The translations under genes were made by a program, and so were the position numbers. Source: Anaerolineales bacterium (GTDB lineage: Bacteria; Chloroflexota; Anaerolineae; Anaerolineales; Villigracilaceae). From it: a stretch of DNA of 64,000 nucleotides. The stretch covers positions 30,082-94,081 of the forward strand of contig JADZCC010000079.1 of the NCBI GenBank assembly GCA_020851785.1, read 5' to 3'. Below the pieces are notes generated by a model. That model did no database searches. It saw only the letters and a list, made by a program, of their open reading frames with translations, and had not been told where the DNA came from. Positions 8,191-15,931 of this stretch are shown piece by piece (the first letter of the stretch is position 1; each line of letters starts with the position of its first letter).

Positions 8191-8682
8191 TTATTTATTC
8201 GTTTCTTTTTCAACTTCAGTCATCGCGGATTTGCGCATCTGGTCTTCCTGCACCATGCGCACCCCATTACTGACCTGATTGCTCAGTTTCGCAATCTGAT
8301 CCTGCAACTGCATGAGCGTATCAATTACATAGTTATCCGCTTCGGCGCGAGTCGCTTCCGCTTCGCCTCTCGCCTGGCTGATGATTTGTTCGGCGCGGCG
8401 TTGCGCCTCCTGGACGATCACGTCCTTCTGCACGTACTGATCGGCCTTGTCGCGCGCCAACTGCAGTGTGCGATTGGCTTCTTCCTGCGCCTGCGCCATC
8501 ACGCGGTCGCGTTGCGCCACAACCTGCTGGGCCTTTTTCACCTCTTCGGGAATGGCGATTCGCATCTGATCAATCAACTCCAACATGCGATCTTCATCCA
8601 CAATCACGTTATGCGTGAAAGGCACGGCTTTCGCGTCATTAAAAAGTTCTTCCAGGCGATCAATCAGTTGAAGTATGTCCAT
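8191..8682 (-). CDS. Coiled-coil protein, DivIVA-like or ATP-synthase-b-like
   Basis: The 163-residue product has a short N-terminal part (MDILQLIDRLEELFNDAK and a predicted hinge with EDRMLELIDQMR) followed by a long charged helix rich in Ala, Gln, Glu and Arg from about residue 45 to 150. There is no membrane segment. Proteins of this shape are often annotated as DivIVA-like or ATPase and are frequently found close to coaD in Gram-positive and Chloroflexota genomes. A scaffold role at the membrane or division site is plausible but unproven. Confidence 0.7.
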   Translation of the reverse strand: MDILQLIDRLEELFNDAKAVPFTHNVIVDEDRMLELIDQMRIAIPEEVKKAQQVVAQRDRVMAQAQEEANRTLQLARDKADQYVQKDVIVQEAQRRAEQIISQARGEAEATRAEADNYVIDTLMQLQDQIAKLSNQVSNGVRMVQEDQMRKSAMTEVEKETNK

Positions 8683-8709
8683 ATCCGTTACTCCTTCAAA
8701 CGCCCCACA

Positions 8710-8913
8710 TTACGCTTTAAGCGCCTGAAGCATATCCTTATTATGTCTTAAAATGTCGTTGACGGCGGTTTGCAAATCCAACTTCTTTTCTCGCGCATAT
8801 TCTTCAAGAAAAGCCACAAGATCGCCATCTAAATAAATTGGCAGTTTTAAGGCGACATTTTCTCGATAAAATTTACCTTGTTCGCCTTTTGAAAAATCAT
8901 ACTTATTTTTCAT
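8710..8913 (-). CDS. Small antitoxin partner of BrnT
   Basis: A 67-residue protein starting MKNKYDFSKGEQGKFY and ending with a short helical segment. The first part matches the N-terminus of BrnA/CopG-like antitoxins, and IYLDGDLVAFLEEYA is typical of a ribbon-helix-helix fold. Its ATG lies one base after the stop of the toxin gene. In most BrnTA pairs the toxin gene comes first and both are autorepressed by the antitoxin, as this order suggests. An in-frame extension reading further upstream is inside the toxin gene and is rejected. Confidence 0.8.
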   Translation of the reverse strand: MKNKYDFSKGEQGKFYRENVALKLPIYLDGDLVAFLEEYAREKKLDLQTAVNDILRHNKDMLQALKA

Positions 8914-8914
8914 C

Positions 8915-9214
8915 TTATGCCTGCCTTTCTCTGTATTGCTTCGCCTCGTCTTTGTCTGCCTTTCGGGCTGAAATAATTCGAATAACGGCGAATTCCTTCT
9001 TTTCATTGCGAAATGTATGCACCACAACTAACAAAACGTCGTTATTTTCCATGCCCAGCGTAACCCAGCGATCTTCATTTTCACTATGGTCTTCGTCAAA
9101 AATAGTGAGCGCAAATGGGTCAAGAAAGATTTGAGCGGCACGCTGAAAACTTACGCCATGCTTCTTGATATTCTGAGCTTCTTTTATAGGATCCCATTCA
9201 AAGTTATAGTCCAC
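8915..9214 (-). CDS. brnT: BrnT-family toxin (type II ribonuclease)
   Basis: A 99-residue BrnT protein: FEWDPIKEAQNIKKHGVSF near the N-terminus, then DRWVTLGM and the C-terminal RIISARKADKDE motif. BrnT folds like RelE and cleaves mRNA; Arg and Lys of the last motif are part of the active site. The GTG at 9214 is chosen because GGAG lies 6 nt upstream; a TTG four codons earlier has no site. Followed by its antitoxin one base later. The pair lies between the coiled-coil gene and coaD, a housekeeping neighbourhood, so it looks like a small insertion. Confidence 0.9.
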   Translation of the reverse strand: MDYNFEWDPIKEAQNIKKHGVSFQRAAQIFLDPFALTIFDEDHSENEDRWVTLGMENNDVLLVVVHTFRNEKKEFAVIRIISARKADKDEAKQYRERQA

Positions 9215-9314
9215 GGACGTCTCCAAGCCTATAAAAGCTGACTAATTCTAGCACAAATTCATGCTGGGCGAATTGAAGAATCCTTGCGCGCCTGCGCCCA
9301 TCTTTTGACCAGAT

Positions 9315-9833
9315 TTAATCGCGCAGGGCGTTGGGCGGGCTTGGCTCGCCGCTTTGCGGAACCCGCTCCTTCAAGGCCCGCTCCACATGCGGCGGCACCA
9401 TGCTGGAGACATTGCCATTCAACATGGCAATCTCCCGCACGGTTGTGGACGAAAGGAAAGTGTGTTGTTCGGCTGTGATTAACGCCACCGTTTCAACTGC
9501 ATCCTTGGCCAATCGCTGGTTGGCCAAAGCCATGCGGAATTCAAACTCAAAGTCGGAAAACACGCGCAATCCGCGCACGATCACCTGCGCTTCTATCTTT
9601 TGAGCAAAGTCAATCGTCAGCCCGCTGTAGCCGGTCACTCTGATTTTAGGAGTATCCTTAAAAGATTCTTTAACCAAATGCATGCGTTCATCGGGGGAAA
9701 ATAACAAGGTTTTTAAAGGCTTGTCGTAAACCGCCACCACAATTTCGTCAAAAAGTTTTGAGGCGCGGGTGGCAATATCAATATGCCCATAATGAATTGG
9801 GTCAAACGTTCCGGGGAATAAGGCTCTGACCAT
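9315..9833 (-). CDS. coaD: Pantetheine-phosphate adenylyltransferase
   Basis: A 172-residue CoaD. It transfers AMP from ATP to 4'-phosphopantetheine in coenzyme A synthesis. The nucleotidyltransferase signature GTFDPIHYGH (His14, His17) is at the N-terminus, RGLRVFSDFEFE follows in the middle, and LSSTTVRE is near residue 130. The C-terminal Pro-rich tail is longer than usual by about ten residues. Initiates at ATG 9833 with AGGAACCGAAC upstream. It lies between the BrnT pair and recG on the same strand, separated from recG by a short tandem repeat. Confidence 0.95.
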   Translation of the reverse strand: MVRALFPGTFDPIHYGHIDIATRASKLFDEIVVAVYDKPLKTLLFSPDERMHLVKESFKDTPKIRVTGYSGLTIDFAQKIEAQVIVRGLRVFSDFEFEFRMALANQRLAKDAVETVALITAEQHTFLSSTTVREIAMLNGNVSSMVPPHVERALKERVPQSGEPSPPNALRD

Positions 9834-9858
9834 GTTCGGTTCCTGGTTCCTTGGTTGG

Positions 9859-9917
9859 CTAGTTTTCTAGTTTTCTAGTTCGCTAGTTTTCTAGTTTGCC
9901 GGTTTATTAGTTTGCTG
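9859..9917. repeat. Imperfect tandem repeat of CTAGTTTT-like units
   Basis: About six copies of an 8-10 bp unit with core CTAGTT (variants TTAGTT, CCGGTT) lie between recG and coaD. The array has no reading frame and no hairpin of note. It may have arisen by slippage. Confidence 0.7.
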
Positions 9918-9922
9918 GTGGC

Positions 9923-12439
9923 TTAACTAACGTCGCTTTTGGCTCCGTTCCAAAATCTTTCAAAGGCTTCCGCCAGCAAGGCATGTTCGGGCTTGGTTAA
10001 TTCCGGGTCCAGCTTAAAGAGTTCCTGCGCTTGTTCGCGGGCTTTCTCAATCAACTTGAGATCTGTCAGGCTCGCCATCTTTAGCGTGGTTGCAAAGCCA
10101 GCCTGACGCGTGCCTAAAAATTCGCCAGGGCCGCGCAGGTTCAAATCCAGATCGGCTAATTCAAAGCCGCTGTTGGTTTTTGTCATGGCTTGCAGGCGCT
10201 CGTTTTCAGCGGCGTCTTCGCGGGTTGGGATTAAGAGACAATAGGACTGGTCTGCCCCACGCCCCACCCGCCCGCGCAGTTGATGGAGTTGCGCCAACCC
10301 AAAGCGCTCCGCGCCTTCAATCAGCATCACCGTCGCATTCGGCACGTCCACGCCCACTTCAATGACCGTTGTCGAAACCAAAATATCGTATTCGCGATCG
10401 CGGAATTTCTGCATGACCAAATCTTTTTCAGCGGGCTTCATCTTTCCATGCAGTAAGGCCAGTTTCAAATCTGGAAAAACTTCTTTGGAGAGGATTTCAA
10501 AATCATCCACTGCGGCGCGCGCGTCCAACTTCTCGCTTTCGTCAATCAGCGGATACACCACGAAAGCCTGCTTGCTGTCTTTGATTTGACTGCGAATCAA
10601 AGTAAACGCCCGTTCGCGTTCCTGCGGACGAAGCGCAAAGGTATTAATCGCCTGTCGTCCAGCGGGCAGGACATCAATCACAGAAAGGTCTAAATCGCCA
10701 AACACGGTCAGCGCCAACGAGCGCGGAATCGGCGTGGCGGTCATCACGAGCAAATGCGGGTGCGTGCCCTTACTGCGTAATTCAGCGCGTTGCTCCACGC
10801 CAAAGCGATGTTGCTCATCAATCGTCACAAACTGCAAATCTTTGAATTGAACGTCGGGTTCGATGACCGCATGCGTGCCAATGACCAACTTGACGGAGCC
10901 GTCGGCCAGCCCGGCTTTGATCGCTTCTTTTTCGCTCGAGCCTGTATCGCTGACAAGGAGCTTAATCTCACGCTCGGAGAGAAAGCCGTCCAGCAATTTA
11001 ATCAGATTGCGATAATGTTGCTCCGCTAAAATGGCCGTAGGCGCCATGATTGCGGCTTGCGCCCCACCAGCCACAACCATGCTCGCGCCCAACGCGGCCA
11101 CGACGGTTTTCCCGGAACCCACATCGCCTTGAATGAGTCGATTCATCGGTTTTCCAGAGTCCAGGTCCTGACGCAAATCTGTCAGCGCAGTTTGTTGCGC
11201 CGAAGTCAGGGTGAAGGGCAAGGCTTGTAGTCGCGCGGCCAGCCACTCGTCCGAGACGGTGAAGCGCCGCCCTTCCACAGATTGCCAGCTTTGACGTTGG
11301 CGAAGCGCGCCCATTTGCAGGTAAAAAATTTCATCAAAAGCCAGCCGTTCGCGGGCGTGTTTCAGCCGGTCTTGCGAACTCGGAAAATGCGCCTGCGCCA
11401 GCGCTTCGCCGAGGGAGACCAACTTGGCGGAAAGTTTGATGCTCTCGGGCAGGGCGTCCACCACGGCCGGGGCCCAAAATGAAATCACTTGATTCATTTG
11501 CCCGCGAAGCCATTTTTGCGTAATGCGTTCGGTGAGCGCGTAAATGGGAACAATGCGGTTGGTGTGGAGCGCTTCCATTTCCACCGCTTCCCAATCGGGG
11601 CTGTTCATCACCAGGCGGCCGAGGTATTGATCAATTTTTCCGGAGACGGAAATGGAATCGCCGGGCTTGAGTCGATTCATCAGCCAGGGTTGGTTAAAAA
11701 AGGAAAGGCGTAACGCGCCGGTGCCGTCGTTGATCACAACTTCTATCATCGAAGCCTTGCCGCCACGAATTGGACGGTTGTGTACGCTTTTCACGTTGCC
11801 CAGCACAGTCACCACGTCGTTATACATCAGCGCATTAATGGGCTTCAACTCGCTGTAATCTTCATAACGTCGGGGGAAGTAATACAACATGTCGCCGAGG
11901 GTTTGCAGTCCTAATTTTTCCAGCGCTTCGGCGTTTTTGGGGCCCACGCCCTGTAGGACGGTCAACTTTGCGTTTAAGGCCGCTGGGGTTTGGCTGTGTT
12001 TTGCGCCAGCCACGGTTTCGGCGCGCGGGGTTGGCGCGGGCCGCTGTTTTGGCGGACGATTTTGCGGCGCATATTCCGCGGGGGTTTTCTTTTCCGCAGG
12101 CGGCTGAGGCGTGGCTTCTGCGCGGGGAGCAGGAGCAGGCTTGGGCGCGTGATGCGGCGCGTGCTGTTGGGGTTTTTGAGCGGCTTCGGGATATGTATCT
12201 CCCACCCGCTTCCACAAACCTTTGAGCGATTCGGCCCGCCCTTCGGGACTCAGTTTTTCGTAGGAGCGCAAACGGGCGACCACGGCCTGAATGATTTCTT
12301 CGGCGACGGCGTCGGCGCGGGCCTCCCCTTCCCAATACTCCAGCATTTTGGCGAGTCCGCCGATGATGGCGGTGTTTTGATATTTGTTCTCATGTTCAAG
12401 GCGAAAAAATTTACGGAGTTTTTCTAAAGACGGTTGCAT
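9923..12439 (-). CDS. recG: ATP-dependent DNA helicase RecG
   Basis: The 838-residue protein is longer than the usual 680-700 because of an N-terminal extension: residues 1-70 are charged and helical, and about 80-150 are Pro/Ala/Lys-rich linker. RecG proper then begins with a helix-hairpin-helix-like GVGPKNAEAL and the wedge domain with FFNQPWL. Helicase motifs are complete: QGDVGSGKT (Walker A), IDEQHRFGV (DEQH box), TATPIPR, EVGVDVPNATVM and QLRGRVGRG. RecG remodels stalled replication forks and Holliday junctions. A TAAAAT (minus strand, 12448-12453) lies 8 nt upstream of ATG. Extensions of this kind are common in Chloroflexota and have no known role. Confidence 0.96.
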   Translation of the reverse strand: MQPSLEKLRKFFRLEHENKYQNTAIIGGLAKMLEYWEGEARADAVAEEIIQAVVARLRSYEKLSPEGRAESLKGLWKRVGDTYPEAAQKPQQHAPHHAPKPAPAPRAEATPQPPAEKKTPAEYAPQNRPPKQRPAPTPRAETVAGAKHSQTPAALNAKLTVLQGVGPKNAEALEKLGLQTLGDMLYYFPRRYEDYSELKPINALMYNDVVTVLGNVKSVHNRPIRGGKASMIEVVINDGTGALRLSFFNQPWLMNRLKPGDSISVSGKIDQYLGRLVMNSPDWEAVEMEALHTNRIVPIYALTERITQKWLRGQMNQVISFWAPAVVDALPESIKLSAKLVSLGEALAQAHFPSSQDRLKHARERLAFDEIFYLQMGALRQRQSWQSVEGRRFTVSDEWLAARLQALPFTLTSAQQTALTDLRQDLDSGKPMNRLIQGDVGSGKTVVAALGASMVVAGGAQAAIMAPTAILAEQHYRNLIKLLDGFLSEREIKLLVSDTGSSEKEAIKAGLADGSVKLVIGTHAVIEPDVQFKDLQFVTIDEQHRFGVEQRAELRSKGTHPHLLVMTATPIPRSLALTVFGDLDLSVIDVLPAGRQAINTFALRPQERERAFTLIRSQIKDSKQAFVVYPLIDESEKLDARAAVDDFEILSKEVFPDLKLALLHGKMKPAEKDLVMQKFRDREYDILVSTTVIEVGVDVPNATVMLIEGAERFGLAQLHQLRGRVGRGADQSYCLLIPTREDAAENERLQAMTKTNSGFELADLDLNLRGPGEFLGTRQAGFATTLKMASLTDLKLIEKAREQAQELFKLDPELTKPEHALLAEAFERFWNGAKSDVS

Positions 12440-12527
12440 AATGTCTCATTTTATCATGGTCAAAATAGACTTTTCGCGCCCGGAACTTTTTCAAGCAGGG
12501 TTCGTAGATTGGCAAAAGGAGTTACCG

Positions 12528-13466
12528 ATGACCTGGTTCAATCACAGCAAGCTTTTCGATCTCGCCCGCCGGGGGCAACGCCTGCCGCACATTGCAGTCG
12601 TTGTTCCGCTGGCCTTCCTCTTCACCCTCATCGCCCAATTTGGCGCATTCCCCCTCCTCATTCCGCTTGGGTTGGTTTATGGATTTACCGCAACTGGCGT
12701 CTCGTTGGCGGGCGTTCCCAACACCCTGGCAGGGTTTTGGATGAGTTTACAGTTGGTCTCTTCTTTTATCCTCGCCTACGTCATCCTTTGGGCATGGCTC
12801 AAGTGGGTGGAGAAGCGTCCGTTCTGGACGCTTGGCTACGAAGTGAAAGGCGCGCTCTGCCAATACGGGCGGGGATTCCTAATCGGCGCATGTATGTTCG
12901 CTGGAGCGGTGGGCATCCTCAGCCTGTTTGGGGGCGTCTCATTGGAACAAGGCGACTTATCAAAACAGGGGCTACCTGCCGTGACTGGCGTTCTGCTCGT
13001 CCTCGTTGGCTGGGTGATTCAAGGCGGCGCGGAGGAGGCCTTGATTCGGGGATGGGTTTTGCCGGTCATTGGCGCACGTTACAAACCGTGGATTGGCTTG
13101 CTTGTCTCTGCATTGATTTTCTCCGTCTTACACGGGCTTAACCCCGGACTGAACGCCATTGCATTAATTAACCTGGCGTTGTTCGGAGTGTTTGCCGGGC
13201 TATATGCCATGCGCGAAGGTTCGCTTTGGGGCATCAGCGCCTTGCATAGCGTTTGGAATTGGGTACAGGGAAATTTCTTTGGCTTTCAAGTCAGCGGCAT
13301 GAACGCCGATGGCGGCACGTTGATTAACTTAATGGAAACCGGCGCAGATTGGTTCACCGGCGGAGCCTTTGGCCCCGAAGGCGGGCTGGCCGTAACGATT
13401 ATTTTGGCGCTTGGAATTGTAGTTACGCTGTTTTGGAAAAGCAAATCAGCAAATAGCTCTGAATAA
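12528..13466 (+). CDS. CPBP-family intramembrane protease
   Basis: A 312-residue membrane protein with about eight hydrophobic segments and the CPBP (Abi) motifs: EEALIRGWVLP with the catalytic Glu-Glu and Arg, and the later FSVLHGLN and SVWNWVQGN histidine/asparagine motifs. Family members are Rce1-like glutamic proteases that cleave membrane peptides, sometimes for bacteriocin immunity or prenyl-protein processing. The start at ATG 12528 is set by AAGGAG at 12516-12521; earlier in-frame starts overlap the recG start. Divergent from recG. No bacteriocin gene is visible next to it, so the substrate is unknown. Confidence 0.87.
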   Translation: MTWFNHSKLFDLARRGQRLPHIAVVVPLAFLFTLIAQFGAFPLLIPLGLVYGFTATGVSLAGVPNTLAGFWMSLQLVSSFILAYVILWAWLKWVEKRPFWTLGYEVKGALCQYGRGFLIGACMFAGAVGILSLFGGVSLEQGDLSKQGLPAVTGVLLVLVGWVIQGGAEEALIRGWVLPVIGARYKPWIGLLVSALIFSVLHGLNPGLNAIALINLALFGVFAGLYAMREGSLWGISALHSVWNWVQGNFFGFQVSGMNADGGTLINLMETGADWFTGGAFGPEGGLAVTIILALGIVVTLFWKSKSANSSE

Positions 13467-13474
13467 AAACCAAG

Positions 13475-13492
13475 CCGCAGGTCCGCGGCAAA
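13475..13492 (-). terminator. Probable terminator after degV
   Basis: GCCGC and GCGGC flank a 6-nt loop, and on the minus strand a run TTGGTTTTTATT follows. It lies between the convergent protease and degV genes. The stem is only 5-6 bp, so confidence is moderate. Confidence 0.5.
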
Positions 13493-13493
13493 A

Positions 13494-14330
13494 CTATTTT
13501 TTCACCGCCGCAAAGCCAATCGCGTTGGGACCCAAATGCGTTCCAATCACGGCGGTGACGTTTACAAATAAAATATCGCGCGGCATGGATGGTCGTGCGC
13601 GCTTCATTAATTCGTCCAGTATCTTTTTTGCGCGGGCTTCGGCGTTGGTGTGCAAAATGGCCAGTCGTTCCATTTCGCCAACCTCCAGCAGTAGGTTCAA
13701 AATTCGTTCATCATTTTGCTTCGTAGTGCGCGTCACGCCCACCGGCCTCACTTCCCCGTTTTTGATTTCAATCACCGGCTTGATCGAAAGCAGTCCGCTC
13801 AATTGCGCGACCACGCCCGGCACCCGCCCACTGCGCTTGAGATATTCCATCGTATCCAGCGCCGCATAAACTTTTAATCTTTTTTTCGTGGACTCAATCG
13901 CTTCAATCGTTGACCTCAAGCCTGATTCTGTTTCATCAACAGCGGCCAACGCCTGAAAACCGAGTCCCATCGAAAGCGAGCCGCTATCTAACACGGTGAC
14001 TTTATCCCCAAACTCTTTGGCCGCCTGGCGCGCCGAATTAATGATCGTGGTCAACTGGCTGGCGGCGTGAATGGAGAGGATATGGTCACAGCCTTGTGAG
14101 AAGAGGGTTTGATATGGGGTTAGAAAATCGCCAATCGAAGGCGCGGCCGTCGTCGCCCGGCCTTTCAGCGTGGGCAGACGGGCGTAAAAATCCTCGCGGC
14201 TGATTCCGATTCCGTCCGCATATTCTTTGCCCTCCAAAATCAAAATAGACGGCACAACCTGAATTTGATGTTCCGCAATTAAATAGGGCGGTAAATCCGC
14301 AGTTGAGTCGGTGACGAGTCCGATTTTCAT
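13494..14330 (-). CDS. DegV-family fatty-acid-binding protein (FakB-like)
   Basis: A 278-residue DegV protein starting MKIGLVTDSTADLP, the family hallmark. Other conserved parts are TTAAPS, ILSIHAASQLTTIINSAR, VLDSGSLSMGLGF and YLKRSGRVPG. DegV/FakB proteins hold a fatty acid in a deep pocket and present it to the kinase FakA. A FakA-type DAK2 gene lies 1.6 kb away on the same strand, across the PadR insertion. Together they could phosphorylate exogenous fatty acids for phospholipid synthesis, but the interaction is inferred. Confidence 0.92.
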   Translation of the reverse strand: MKIGLVTDSTADLPPYLIAEHQIQVVPSILILEGKEYADGIGISREDFYARLPTLKGRATTAAPSIGDFLTPYQTLFSQGCDHILSIHAASQLTTIINSARQAAKEFGDKVTVLDSGSLSMGLGFQALAAVDETESGLRSTIEAIESTKKRLKVYAALDTMEYLKRSGRVPGVVAQLSGLLSIKPVIEIKNGEVRPVGVTRTTKQNDERILNLLLEVGEMERLAILHTNAEARAKKILDELMKRARPSMPRDILFVNVTAVIGTHLGPNAIGFAAVKK

Positions 14331-14406
14331 GGAGGAAGTTTAACATAAAGACAATGTCGTTACGAGGAGGGTGTTCTTCCCGACGAAACAACCTCCTGGT
14401 TTCCGT

Positions 14407-14474
14407 GGAGATTGCTTCGCCTCTGGTTTCGATACGGACTTCGTCCTACTCAACCAACGCGACTCGCAATCTCC
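14407..14474. repeat. Dispersed-repeat fragment bounded by 9-bp inverted arms
   Basis: GGAGATTGC (14407-14415) and GCAATCTCC (14466-14474) flank a core containing GGTTTCGATACGGACTTCG and TACTCAACCA. This core is of the widely dispersed bacterial type GGTTTCGATACG...TACTCAACCA. It lies in the 200-bp gap upstream of the PadR promoter. No reading frame is present. Confidence 0.55.
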
Positions 14475-14487
14475 TGATACTTTACCC

Positions 14488-14516
14488 TTGACATACTATA
14501 TATTGCACAGTATCAT
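14488..14516 (+). promoter_or_regulatory. Promoter of the PadR/HAAS operon with a palindrome
   Basis: TTGACA (14488-14493), 17-bp spacer and TATCAT (14511-14516). ATACT (14493-14497) and AGTAT (14509-14513) form an inverted repeat that covers the spacer and the -10. PadR regulators commonly repress their own operon through such a site, so this is a likely autoregulatory operator. Confidence 0.7.
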
Positions 14517-14533
14517 GCGATAAAGGTTGAAAT

Positions 14534-14863
14534 ATGGCAAACACTGAATCGCTAGAAAATGTAGTCCTCGAATTGAGGCGCGGCGTGATCGTCCTCGCGG
14601 CGCTCAGTCAATTAAGCTCCGAACAATATGGCTACTCCCTGCTTAAGCAACTCGCCGATCAAGGCCTGCAAGTGGATCAGGGAACGCTCTACCCGCTCCT
14701 GCGCCGTTTGGAAACGCAAGGGCTGTTGGAATCAGTTTGGAAGCTGGAAGAAGCCCGCCCGCGGCGCTATTACATCATCAGCGCCGAAGGGAAGAAAGCC
14801 CTGCCCAAATTAAAAAAGGAATGGGCCGAAATTGTCTCTGTAATGAAAAATTTATTGGCATAA
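14534..14863 (+). CDS. PadR-family transcriptional regulator
   Basis: A 109-residue PadR winged-helix protein: EQYGYSLLKQLADQGLQVD, then QGTLYPLLRRLETQGLLES, and a wing with RRYYIISAEGKKAL. The C-terminal dimerisation helix is short, as in the HAAS-linked subgroup. It overlaps no other gene, and the next start follows 13 bp after its stop. PadR genes in this arrangement are usually cotranscribed with a HAAS-domain membrane protein, as here. The ligand or signal is unknown. Confidence 0.92.
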   Translation: MANTESLENVVLELRRGVIVLAALSQLSSEQYGYSLLKQLADQGLQVDQGTLYPLLRRLETQGLLESVWKLEEARPRRYYIISAEGKKALPKLKKEWAEIVSVMKNLLA

Positions 14864-14876
14864 ATTGGAGCATGAA

Positions 14877-15854
14877 ATGAAATTAATTAATCGTTATGTA
14901 ACTGAAGTTGGAAAACGCCTTTTAGTTTTTCAAGGGCGCGAAGATATTGAAAAAGAATTGCGTTCGACGTTGGAAGATATGCTCGAAGAGCGCGCCGCAA
15001 AAGCCGGCAAGCCGGCCGACGAAGCGCTGGAAATTGAGTTACTAAAAGAATATGGCTCGCCTGATTCGGTGGCCACCACTTACAACCCACATCCTTATTT
15101 GATTGGTCCGCAACTCTTCCCAATTTTCTTGAAAATATTAAAAATCGTGTTTTTCAGCATCACCCTTGGGCTGACGGTGGTCATGGCAATTCAATTGGCG
15201 ACTCAAACCCCGTTAATGGGCAGTGACGTAACCAACCTTGTTGGGAACTGGTTATCCAAACTTTTCTCGACTGCCGTGGCCGCGTTTGGCTATGTCGTTC
15301 TGACGTTCGCCATCCTCGAAAGAACCGTGCCGGATTTGGGAATCAGCAAAGAAGATTTTGAAGATCAATGGGAGCCGGCTTCGTTGGTCAATGAGCCGGA
15401 GCCGGACGCCGTCAAACGCGTTGACTTGATTTTTGAAATTGTCTTCACTTTCATCGGGTTGGCCATCATCAACGGCATCTTCGACATTCCAATTTTTAGC
15501 GCCACGTTTCGTCAGTTTGTGCCGTGGATCAATACGGTCTTCATCATTGAAATTCTGCTGGATATTTACCTGCTCCGCAAAGCCGTCTGGGATACTGCAA
15601 CCCGCGTTGTAAAAATTGTCATGGAAACTGGCACAATTGTTCTGGCAGTTATTATGTTACAAACGCCCAATCTGCTCATGATCCCCAGCGAAGCTTTAGA
15701 AAATATCCCCGAAACTTCTTCGATAGGGATCGAAGGGTTTATACAAATCTCCAACTGGTCTATTACAATCGTTTTGGCCTTTGTGCTTGTAATGGCCAGC
15801 GTGGAGTTGATCAAGGCAGGCATTGGGTTATTCCGAAGCTATACAAGAAAATAG
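14877..15854 (+). CDS. HAAS-domain membrane protein linked to PadR
   Basis: A 325-residue protein. Residues 1-70 form an HAAS-type helical domain (KRLLVFQGREDIEKELRSTL, then LEDMLEERA and LLKEYGSPDSVATTY), followed by about six membrane helices: 83-107, 120-145, 175-200, 210-225, 240-265 and 285-310. HAAS proteins work with PadR regulators, probably as membrane partners. The ATG at 14877 is preceded by GGAG with 7-nt spacing; an upstream TTG is rejected. No enzymatic motif was seen. Confidence 0.8.
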   Translation: MKLINRYVTEVGKRLLVFQGREDIEKELRSTLEDMLEERAAKAGKPADEALEIELLKEYGSPDSVATTYNPHPYLIGPQLFPIFLKILKIVFFSITLGLTVVMAIQLATQTPLMGSDVTNLVGNWLSKLFSTAVAAFGYVVLTFAILERTVPDLGISKEDFEDQWEPASLVNEPEPDAVKRVDLIFEIVFTFIGLAIINGIFDIPIFSATFRQFVPWINTVFIIEILLDIYLLRKAVWDTATRVVKIVMETGTIVLAVIMLQTPNLLMIPSEALENIPETSSIGIEGFIQISNWSITIVLAFVLVMASVELIKAGIGLFRSYTRK

Positions 15855-15870
15855 CTTTCCATAAAACAAA

Positions 15871-15906
15871 AAGAGACAGTCACCTCAAGGCAACTGTCTC
15901 TTTTTT
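15871..15906. terminator. Bidirectional terminator
   Basis: AGAGACAGT (15872-15880) pairs with ACTGTCTCT around a 12-nt loop; A and T runs flank it on both sides. It lies between the HAAS gene and the convergent DAK2 gene. Confidence 0.85.
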
Positions 15907-15931
15907 AATGACCTTTACGCTTACTGCTTAC

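Noticed and set aside
9859..9917. CRISPR-like array
   Set aside because: Units are 8-10 bp, imperfect and have no spacers; it is a simple tandem repeat.
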